Below are positions 1 through 8,817 of a DNA stretch of 25,762 nt, piece after piece. The translations under genes were made by a program, and so were the position numbers. Position 1 is the stretch's first letter, and each line of letters begins with the position of its first letter. The stretch comes from Funneliformis mosseae. Lineage: Eukaryota; Glomeromycota; Glomeromycetes; Glomerales; Glomeraceae. The notes under the pieces are model-generated. The model saw nothing but the letters and a program-made list of their open reading frames with translations. It had not been told where the DNA came from and searched no databases. The stretch spans positions 1-25,762 of the forward strand of contig CAJVPP010000831.1 in assembly GCA_910592005.1 (NCBI GenBank). The letters are read 5' to 3'.

Positions 1-1381
1 TTGTACAGTTAAGTTTTTAGGTAAATGCAATTACATGAAAAATATATTGAATTGCAAATTTTATGGTCTGTGCTTATCAATCATTACGTAAGGTTTTCAA
101 ATCATTTTGACATTCACGTTCCTCTGATATTCAATCCTCATAATACCCATTTATGTTAACATAATGTATAATCATTGCAAGGATTTTCTTTTTTATTGGT
201 TAAAATGATTTTTTTATCGCAAAAGGAAAAATCTTTTTTTTTAAGTTAGAATTCTGCCAAATGCGAGAGGTTAATCACGACCAGCTTATAACTATTAAAT
301 AATAAATGTCATATGATCTTTATCCTTTAATAAATTGCCGAGGTTTATTAATTATTGTAATTATTGATAAAGATATCTTGGCTTCAACGCATTGACTGAT
401 TATTCTGTTTTGGCTTAAAATGCCTTTATGACTCATGGCTATTGAATCTCTCGAGTCAAGTTCTTTCGACTATGATTTTAACCTTGCATAGATCATATCA
501 TTCAAATTTTTAGTAAAAAAAATTATTCACATGTTCTCAGACGGTTACCAATACCACCCACCCATTAGCGTTTCAAGTATTTCCATCACCTGAGCAGAAA
601 GCTTGACTTGATTATCTCAACAAATATATCTTCGATCGAACGTTATGCGATGTTAATGTGCATGCATGCTCAAACCAATAAAATATCGACTACCTCTATG
701 GTATCATGTATGAGTGACACAGAATGCAAAGCTTAATCTAGACCTCCACTAAAACAGGATTGTGTAGAAACGGATTAGATCTTTGGTTGTTAGAAGTTTT
801 GATGATAGTCGGTCAAGGCTATAAAGCTTTTCCAACCAAAATACCTATGTATGGTATAATCTGGGTCAAATAATTGTAGATTTATAACATGATTGGAAAC
901 TTCCGATGTGTTCCCCTTTCTTTGAGCACATCTTCCTTTTAATTGTAATTCACATCTTCATTTTCGTAAAGATGCTTTCCTGTTTCTCAACTTATCATTT
1001 TTAAATCCTTTTTTCCTCCTAAAATTTTCTTGAGAAGTCCCCAAAAGTGGTTTTTTTCGGATGAAAGGATTCGCTTTGTCATAAGTCACTAACTGTATTT
1101 ACTTACTTCCGATTTGACGATCTGATTGACAACAAATCGGGAGACAAATTTGTTATATAATTCTTAAGTAAAAACTTGGAACCAATAATATAAAACTGTT
1201 TTTGATATAAATACTCTTTCAATCCGTTGAAAAACTCGTTCAATAAATTTTTTAAAAAAGAAAAATTTATATATTTATATATATATATATATTATTATTT
1301 ATTTATTTATTTTATTTTTTTTTTTTTTATAAATATAAATATATTCGGATCTTTTCTTCTCTTCATAGATATAAATTAATA
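1..1381. other. Intergenic region upstream of first methyltransferase
   Basis: I find no coding region, tRNA or recognisable element here. The last 130 bases before the ATG are a low-complexity stretch of TA dinucleotides (about 1269-1292), ATTT repeats and a long poly-T tract (about 1313-1328). They probably form the core promoter and leader of the gene at 1382, but no single TATA element stands out against this background. Confidence 0.6.
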
Positions 1382-2622
1382 ATGGGAAATTATTTAGAAA
1401 AACCTAGAGACTGTTTTGATTATATCGAAACAATACAAACTAAATGTATCATTAAGAAACTTAGAAAACAAATTTTTAATAATCACTATGAAAAGTATGA
1501 AGTTCTTAAAGACAATCAAATGAATGGAATTGGGGATTTGTTGCATTCATTCCAACGAACTATTTGGAAGGGAAATTTTTCCTCACCAGTAGAAAAGAAT
1601 TTACATAATGGTGCAAAAGTACTTGGCCTTGGGTATGTATCAATCTTGTTTTTTTTTCAGGAGAATTTTGCCTAAATTCCTCATTGAATTAATAAATAAT
1701 TCCTTTTACAAAAGATATGGCACAAAATCTTTGCTCAATGATCTTTGCAATGAATATCCAAAAAGTTCTTTTGTGGGGATAGGTCACAAGGAAACTTTTA
1801 TTTCAGGAGACAATAAGAATTTAAAATTTATTACGCACAATTTTCTTAAAAATGGTATCCCATATGAGGATAATACATTTGATTTTATTTATATGAACAT
1901 TATGACGAAATGTTTTACGTGTGTCGAATGGAAGAACCTTATCGCGCCAGAAATTTTTCGAGTTTGCAAACCTGGTGGTTGGATTGAAGTATGTGAATAT
2001 CTTGCAACCATTCCCTTTGCTTCCACGTGAAAATAAAACTAATAATCGTTCTCTACAACTTTTTATTAGATCATCGATTCAGATTTTAGGATATATAATG
2101 CTGGACCCAAAACAGAGCTTTGCAGTAAAAAATGTAAGTTACAACAATTCTAAGATGGTATTTACATTGTACCACTCTTCTAATATTTGCTAATTATTTT
2201 TATTTTGTTTTAAAAAATAAAGGGTTAAGCGCAACCGGTATCTCTTCCAATAAAATACCTAATTTGAATAAATTACAAAATATAGTGAATTCATATCAAG
2301 AACTTAATTTTACGACTATTAAAGAAAAGATTTGTCCTTGGTATCCAATTCAAACTAAATATTCTGATGAGCCTTACGAAATCGGTAAATTGATTTTAAG
2401 ATATTTATCAATTCAAAAATCCATATTTAATCAATTAACTCATTTCATTTCAATTTTATAGTAAGCGAATTTCTAGATTTAGTCTATCCATGCATGGCCA
2501 AACGTCTAGATTTAAATCGTGAAGATTATACAAAATTATCAGCGCAAACGATTGTAGAGATTGCTGAAAATAAAACATATAGTAAATCATATCGGATGAT
2601 AACACAAAAAATAATTCACTAA
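1382..2622 (+). CDS. Class I methyltransferase-like protein, probable pseudoenzyme (303 aa)
   Basis: Exons are 1382-1632, 1715-1988, 2070-2133, 2223-2384 and 2462-2622, with introns of 77-89 nt and GTATGT, GTATGT, GTAAGT and GTAAAT donors; the joined frame is open to TAA. The product starts MGNYLEKP and carries a Rossmann-type methyltransferase domain from about residue 80, with the later motifs GIPYEDNTFDFIY and FRVCKPGGWIE intact. The SAM-binding motif I reads VLGLGYGTKS where the paralog at 13063-14333 has VLDLGCGFGQW, and the next acidic motif reads VGIG instead of VGID. Both SAM-contacting aspartates are therefore replaced by glycine, so binding of SAM is doubtful although the reading frame and splice sites are preserved. 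Exons 3 and 4 have exactly the same lengths (64 and 162 nt) as in the inverted paralog, which supports the model. The substrate is unknown. Confidence 0.85.
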
Positions 2623-3742
2623 TAATGTAGAAAACCAATGATTTCTTTCTCATTCATCTTTGACATGCCATTCTAGCATTTTAACACTTAATGACATCAT
2701 ATTTTCCTGCATATTATATTTTTTTACACGTTGTTTTGTAATTGCACATTATTCAAAACAAATGTATGTATATATTACTTTATCAATCTCAATTATCTAA
2801 AAAATATGATTAGTAGTTTTCGGTCAGTAAATATTTGTAATGATTGGGCAACTTTTCTCCGAGTGCAGTAATAAAGATGCCGATCTCTGCGGCTATTAAT
2901 TTTAAAATTTTTTCGTTATTCAATATTCCTAAATGGAATAAAAATTTTCATTTGATGCATTAACGCCAAAGTTTATTGAAGAAGTTGACATCCTGATAAA
3001 CATCAAACATGGTTATTCATGTAGTAAAATTTATCTTTTTCCAATTAAATGAATAATAATATGCATATTTCGTATGCAAAAACAATTTTTTGTGCGCACA
3101 CTGGTTTGTTTAACCATCGAGATTTGATCGGTATAAGACTTCCCGCAGACGTACAGCCATCCTATCTATCTTTGACGATGATGAAAAATGAATTACAAAT
3201 GGAAAGCTCCAGTGTTTATTTATTTATTTATCTTTTGAATACATTAAATGCAGCAAGAATACGAGAAAATAAAGTTATCTTAAATTTTGATTTTTGATGA
3301 TTTTATTTGCAATCATTCCACTGGCCCTTTGCTTTGACACTTTGATTTGTATAAATCCACTGATTAACGTTAATTATTAAGTCCAGTAAAATCTTGCATG
3401 CTACTATCTCCTAAATGTGGTGAAAATTGCTAAACTTTGTTTTCAATGTCCCATGAAGAAAATGATTATTATAAGGAAATTTTATTAACTGCAAGAAGAC
3501 GCTATAGTTTCGTAAAAAGAAATGATAAGCTAAATCCTTTTTATTTACAGTTTTTCGTTCTTCCAAATCAGAGTTCTATTTCATCAAAATATTATGTTTG
3601 AAGTTTATTATTTTTTATGATATGGATTAAATTTTGTTATTAAAAAAAAAAAAAATAATTAATTATTTGGTGTGTTTATAAAACGCCACGCATATCACCA
3701 ACAGCAAATCTTAACCATTTTCAAAAAAAGAAAAAATCAATG
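2623..3742. other. Intergenic region, one weak orphan frame
   Basis: The only open frame of note is 3049-3297 (+), 82 codons from an ATG. It has no recognisable domain, no flanking splice signals that extend it and ordinary intergenic composition, so I do not call it a gene. A poly-A run lies at about 3642-3655. The part next to the tRNA holds its Pol III termination signal. Confidence 0.5.
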
Positions 3743-3837
3743 TGCTCCCGGCGAGGATCGAACTCGCGACCTTCGCGTTGCTCAAGTATAGGTTACTAAC
3801 CTATAAGCACGACGCATTGCCACTTTGCTACGGGAGC
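3743..3837 (-). tRNA. tRNA-Ile (anticodon UAU) with 23-nt intron
   Basis: Read on the minus strand, the gene folds as a complete cloverleaf. The acceptor arms GCTCCCG and CGGGAGC pair perfectly, followed by discriminator A at 3743. The D arm is GCA/TGC with loop AAGTGGCAA, and the anticodon stem is TCGTG paired with CGCGA. The T arm GCGAG-TTCGATC-CTCGC contains the B box. The spliced anticodon loop is CTTATAA, giving anticodon TAT (3805-3803), which reads the AUA isoleucine codon. The intron occupies 3801-3779, starting one base 3' of the anticodon as in other nuclear tRNAs. It can pair back on the anticodon region. An oligo-T run on the minus strand at 3736-3731 serves as the Pol III terminator. 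Confidence 0.93.
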
Positions 3838-4041
3838 AGGTTCTGTAGCGATCTAGAATTTTGTTTAAACTTAAAAAGACTTAATATGATCACATGATTA
3901 CCAAATATCACAAATCACCTCGACGGTGTCACATGAAATTGCATAATGTTTGTGTAATGGTCCTTAAAAAAGGGGCCTATTATTTATTTTTTTAATTTTT
4001 TTTTTTTTTTTTCAAAGCTCTCAACCTCTCTCTTTTCAACA

Positions 4042-4470
4042 ATGTCGTTTCGTTTAAATTTTGCGCAACCAATTTTGACATTAATCTATAATCCAACATG
4101 TAGTAAATCAAACAAGGTATTATCAATTCTTCATGAAGCGTTAGAAAAACGACCAGGCGTTTTTAAATTGGATTTATTAGACTATCAGAAACAACCACCC
4201 ACCAAAGATCAATTGACCAATATTATCAACTATCTTAATCTTGAAAACGATTTAAATCAAATCTTACGAAATGAAAATGTTGCTGCTGAAGGAACCACCA
4301 AGGTGAAAGGACCAAGTTCTATTCAAGAGTTAGCTAATCTCGTTAAAGAACAACCTATTAGATTGCAAAGGCCTATTCTGGTTGATTGGAATAACGGTAG
4401 AGCCATTATCGCTCGTCCTCCCGAAAAAGCAGGCGGATTTTTAAAAGATTTGGGTTACTTGAATGATTAA
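4042..4470 (+). CDS. ArsC/Fmp46-like thioredoxin-fold redox protein (142 aa)
   Basis: This is a single-exon gene. An early beta strand LTLIYNP leads into a CSKS (CxxS) motif with Cys20, followed by a helix. The downstream order matches the ArsC-type glutaredoxin fold: DLLDYQKQPPTKDQL, a helical middle, then RPILVDWNNGRAIIARPPE. The VDWNNGRA stretch resembles fungal proteins related to the putative mitochondrial redox protein Fmp46, while YNPTCSKS and RPIL-RPPE resemble ArsC/Spx proteins. A thiol redox role is likely from the family. Actual arsenate reduction is not shown, since only Cys20 is present as a candidate nucleophile. The basic, hydrophobic N-terminus (MSFRLNFAQ) is compatible with mitochondrial import but weak. 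A pyrimidine-rich leader precedes the ATG and an AATAAA lies at 4574-4579. Confidence 0.8.
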   Translation: MSFRLNFAQPILTLIYNPTCSKSNKVLSILHEALEKRPGVFKLDLLDYQKQPPTKDQLTNIINYLNLENDLNQILRNENVAAEGTTKVKGPSSIQELANLVKEQPIRLQRPILVDWNNGRAIIARPPEKAGGFLKDLGYLND

Positions 4471-5247
4471 AAGTAATTGGGACCATAGAAAATCTTTCTG
4501 ACGCACGTACACATTTTTATAAAGTTAATTAGCTCCGATTGGAATTATTATGAAAAGGAAATTTTACGGTATCAATAAATGAAAAATTATCTATTATTGG
4601 TTATCGATTAATACATAAGTAATTTAACACCAAAATAATCAATAAATAAATAAATAAACAATCAGGTCATGTTTGTTTTATTATCAATGATTCGGATCAT
4701 TTATTTTGTGTAAATCGGATAATTACCACAAGATTAAAAATCTTTTCTTTTGCTTGAGAACATTCCTTTTTCTATCAAACATTTGATGTGAATTTTTCTT
4801 TCCGAATTAGCCGTTAACGTATTAGCAAGAGAAAATTAATTGATTTAATAAAATTCTGTTTTTATTTTTTTTTTTTTTTTTGTAGATCCTTATGCATCTC
4901 ATTTAAATTTGAATGTATGTACTTTATGATTTTTTTTTTTTTAAAGAACGGATTGATTGATTTGTAGAGTAATAATTATTGGTCTTTTTCAAACAAAGTA
5001 TTGCATAATTTCTTATCAAATCGCTCGATAAACAAAGCCAAATCTTTTTTATTGTTAGATTCATGGCTTGATTGTTAGGCCTTGTGTAAATTAATTGCGG
5101 CTGAATCCTAAATTCTCTTTCTCCGATATCTCATCATATGGCGTTTGTCTTGGATATCAAAAAAGTATATATATTTATATAGAGAAATCTCTTTTGCTTT
5201 ATTTAAATCCAGTTTTTTTTTATAAAAAAGAAAGAAAGAAAGAATAA
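4471..5247. other. Intergenic region with putative promoter of second methyltransferase
   Basis: No gene is visible. The region holds an AATAAA at 4574-4579, an (AAAT)n run near 4643-4660, poly-T tracts near 4866-4882 and 4930-4942, and an AT-rich TATA-like element at about 5166-5181. A GAAA microsatellite runs from about 5230 to 5243, directly before the ATG at 5248. Confidence 0.5.
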
Positions 5248-6294
5248 ATGGGAAATTGTGTGAGTTTAGGAAAATGTCAATCTAAAAAAATTGATGATAA
5301 TGATCCTATCAGTAATACTAGCGATAATATATATGATAAATATAAATATATTGATAATCGAAGGTTTCTTAACGACGAGAATTGTAATTATCTATTACCA
5401 ATTGATGATGAAGAAATAAACAGATTACAATCTCAACATTATCTTTACAGGTACGCATGGGGAGGGAATTTTTCTAGCCCAGTAGAAGAATTACTTAGTG
5501 ATAGTGTCGGTAACGTTACGGTCCTTGACGTGGGATGTGGGCCAGCGACATTTCTACTAGAAATGGCATCAGATTTTCCTCAAGTTAATTTCATTGGAAT
5601 TGATGTTTGTCCCATGTTCCCTTCACATATTAAACCTTCAAATCTGAAATTCATTCAAATGAATATATTTAATAATGACGGATTATGTCAATTACCATTT
5701 AGCGATAATACCTTTGATTTCGTTTATCAAAGTTTTATGAATTTGTCGCTTAAAGAAGGTCAATGGTCGAATGTATTGACCGAACTATGTAGGATAACAA
5801 AACGTGGCGGTTGGATTGAATTGATGGAGACCGATTTACAATTCCATAATGAAGGCGAAATCTCTGCTGAATTGAAAAGATTGTTATTTTCTTCTTTAAA
5901 TTCTTTGACGATAAATCCAAGAATTTCTCAACAACTATCGCAATTACTTCTCAACACAAATCAATTAACAAATTTAGCGCGTCAACAACAGCTGATTCCG
6001 TGCGGTTCATGGGGTGGAACGTTAGGCAATCTGGTAATTACTATATTTTAAATTCTTTTATTTGATATGATCGATTAGTACAGAAAATTATTCACCCCTT
6101 CTTCCATCGAATGACATTAGGCTAAAGATAATGTTATCTCATTCTACAAATCTATCCAACCTATAATACAACCTGTTATGAATATAAGTGCTAACGAATA
6201 TAAAAAGAAGGTTTCTGAAATGATTGATTCCGAAATCAATTTGCAGAAATCTTGTATAAGATCAATCAGATTCTACGGGAAAAAGATGGAATAA
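5248..6294 (+). CDS. SAM-dependent class I methyltransferase, predicted N-myristoylated (319 aa)
   Basis: Exons are 5248-6033 and 6121-6294, with one 87-nt intron (GTAATT donor, CATTAG acceptor). The N-terminus MGNCVSLG has Gly2, Ser6 and Cys4, the pattern of an N-myristoylation site with an adjacent palmitoylation site. It is followed by a polar tail of about 60 residues. The methyltransferase core includes the shared family signature GGNFSSPVE, motif I VLDVGCGPATF, the SAM ribose-binding acidic strand FIGIDV, FSDNTFDFVY and TKRGGWIEL. The acidic residues lost in the gene at 1382 are present here, so this copy should bind SAM. It belongs to the same family as the genes at 1382 and 13063 but lacks their first three introns and its C-terminal part has diverged. 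The substrate is unknown; a plasma-membrane or endomembrane location is inferred from the N-terminus. Confidence 0.88.
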
Positions 6295-6786
6295 TCTTCG
6301 ATTTTCGAAAATCAGCGTGGGAGTCCAGACCATGAATCCATTGCCGATCGTTTTGAATGCACGGATCAATAAGATCTTATCATTTTGTCATTTTCAATTT
6401 TTCAAATGTTTTTGGTAATTTATCTCTCGCCCTTTTTCTTGCCAATAAGTCAATTCCTGCCCTGGTAAAGAAAACATACGTATTCGTAACGTAATCCATG
6501 ACGTGAAATTTAAATTTTTATACAGTGAGGATGTGTAATAAAGTCGTTCGGAAAAATCTACGTCAGATAATTATATTATATAATATATAAAAATATCAAT
6601 AATACAAAATTCTATCATATGTTTTCAGTCAGATCTTAACATTTATAATACTAGTTTAAACTCGTGACAATTCTTGATTTTCACCTATATTTGGCAATAA
6701 TAAAAAGGTCATTTAAAGGTCCTGTTTTTACCCACTCACTTCCCAAGCCTCTTTACCCCTCTTTCCAACTTTAAAAACAAGAGAAG
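6295..6786. other. Intergenic region
   Basis: No coding signal is seen. A CT-rich stretch at about 6730-6772 immediately precedes the ATG at 6787 and resembles the pyrimidine-rich leaders of fungal genes. Confidence 0.45.
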
Positions 6787-7756
6787 ATGAATAAAAACCA
6801 ACTAATAAATTATCAATTGATCCTTCATGCACTTGGAGTTGCTTCCTTTAGCTACTCATTTATTATCTTACCTACTTTAGAAAGATCAGAAACTTTAATT
6901 TATCAATTCACCGTAAGTACAATAGGGATTGATCGTGAGAAAATATTTAAGAAATTTAACATACTATGAAACTTTTTAGCATTTGACTATAGTAGGATTA
7001 CTTTTTTCTTTATTCGCTTTTATTTTTGCATTGCTATATGATTTCTTCACTTTTAGAGGTAATATCTTAATGAGTTCTCTTGTTGTGTTACAATAAAGAT
7101 ACCAACTTTCCTTTAATCATTTAGTGATATCTTTCTTGAAGGATTGGTTTATGGTTATTTGTGTGCCGTTGGAAGGATTAATTTCTGTCCTATATTGGAC
7201 CATTATAACTTACGATGAAAAGTTATTAATGGAAAAACCAAGGTTAAATGCATTTCTATTTAAACATTTTTTCCCTTGTAAACCTAATTTTTTTTTTTTC
7301 CCCTCCCTTTTGTAATATAATAATAATAGATTACCAATCTTTATTGATTTTGGATTTCATTTGATTCCAGCAGTTTGCTTATGGACCGATTTCTTATTTT
7401 TCGCTAAGGAATTTAGAAAATCTTACGCTCATGTTCTTTATATATTAGCATTTGGCATCGGTTACGTTGCTTGGATAAATTTTTACTTTGTCACTTTTGG
7501 TGATTGGCCTTATCCTTTGTTGAGAAAGTTGGAAGATCCGCAACGTTTTGGTTGTTATGTCGTCTGCGTTTCTTTATGTATCGGAGTTTATCACTTAGGC
7601 AAGTTTTAATATCCTTAAAAGGACGCAAAAAAAAAAAAGTGTTAATTTCATTTTCGACCTTTAGGTGCATTTATTCATGCAGCTTTTAATAAACCGGCTA
7701 TTGCCTCGAAATTGCAACAAATTCACCAAATTGATGATAAATTAAAATTGAATTGA
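6787..7756 (+). CDS. FAR-17a/AIG1-like multipass membrane protein (227 aa)
   Basis: Exons are 6787-6912, 6980-7058, 7125-7242, 7330-7598 and 7665-7756; the joined frame is open to TGA. The fourth intron uses a GC donor (AG|GCAAGT at 7599). The product has about six hydrophobic segments, near residues 9-29, 42-64, 76-96, 110-132, 142-162 and 182-200. This matches human AIG1 and ADTRP in length and topology, as do the motifs FLKDWFMVICVPLEGLISVLYW, quoted here only by its positions 72-93, and GDWPYPLLRKL (165-175). AIG1 and ADTRP are threonine hydrolases of fatty acid esters of hydroxy fatty acids. The candidate catalytic residues here are Thr42 or Thr45 in the second segment and His118 in FGFHLIP. 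A lipid hydrolase activity in the endomembrane system is inferred from the family. The gene is convergent with the one at 8818. Confidence 0.87.
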
Positions 7757-8817
7757 AAATAAATTTGAAGATGGATTTACAAAAAAAAAAAAAAATTTTC
7801 CGTGAGGTGGTATTTTTCTTATTCCTTTTCTTTTTTTTTTAGTCTACCGTTTATCATTTCGAAAAAGTCATGGATCATTATTTGCCTTTTCTTCTTTTAT
7901 ATAAATAAAAATAACATTTTATAATTTTATAACGACTATTTCACGTGATTTGCATATTAAAAAGTTCAAACTTTCTATTCATTATTCACTTTTCTTCATA
8001 CCGATAAATTTTACTCCTGTAAAAATACATGCTTGCATCGGAATCATTCCTCAAAGTTATTATTTATCCTTTGTATTCAGGAGTGGGATAAAACGTTGTG
8101 ATTCGGCAAAAGGGTAAAATTAAGCGTGGAGTTGAACTTTTGAATGGTGATACAAGCTTCATTCGAAAAATCGCTTATGTAATTTTGCTAGCCGAAATGA
8201 ATGGGTAATCGTGTATATCCTTATCCCTGAGGGTTAAACGATAAATCTCGTCCCACTTTGGAAATTTTTTCGGCATGCAAATTTTATTATTTTCCAAGCC
8301 GAGGATCGTGATTACTTTACTTGTTAACTAAACCGTTGTAGGATGTTTTTTTTTAACGTCATGTAAAAAGCATTCATTGGACAAATAAAGATAATAAAAA
8401 TTGAATGGTCAATCGAATGGTTTTAACGTCAAAGTTCTTTTAACATGTAAATGCTTCTTTTTTTTTTTTTTTTTTTTTTATTGAATATGTATTTTTTGTA
8501 TTTACTTTAGCTTTTTTTAAAAAGTTTTTCTTTTTTTAAAGATTTTTTTTTGTTTTTTTGGTGACAGATTGATAAATAATATATATAAATATATATAAAG
8601 TTTTAAGTTACCGATCAAATACGAAAAGCGAATATAATCGGTAAGTACGCAAGACACAATAAAATAAAAAAGAGATACAGAAATAAGAAAATACAAATAA
8701 ATAAAATGAATAATATATTTATACATTACTTTAAGGAAGTATATAGTATAATAAAAAAAAATGTTGCAATGTTCCAGCCAAATGTTCAAATGTTCATTGT
8801 TATCAAAATTTACAAAG
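7757..8817. other. Convergent intergenic region, probable 3' UTRs
   Basis: This lies between two genes that end towards each other. It is full of poly-A and poly-T runs (about 7781-7795 and 8457-8479). The AT-rich stretch at 8517-8817 holds short open frames without any protein-like pattern and is most likely the 3' UTR and terminator of the minus-strand gene. A TA-rich run sits near 8578-8598. Confidence 0.45.

Noticed and set aside
1608..2030. Plus-strand 140-codon frame taken as a separate methyltransferase
   Set aside because: Its first part is intron sequence; the coding part belongs to exon 2 of the five-exon gene at 1382-2622.
3049..3297. 82-codon plus-strand frame starting with ATG
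   Set aside because: No domain, no supporting splice structure, isolated in intergenic DNA; length is within chance for this region.
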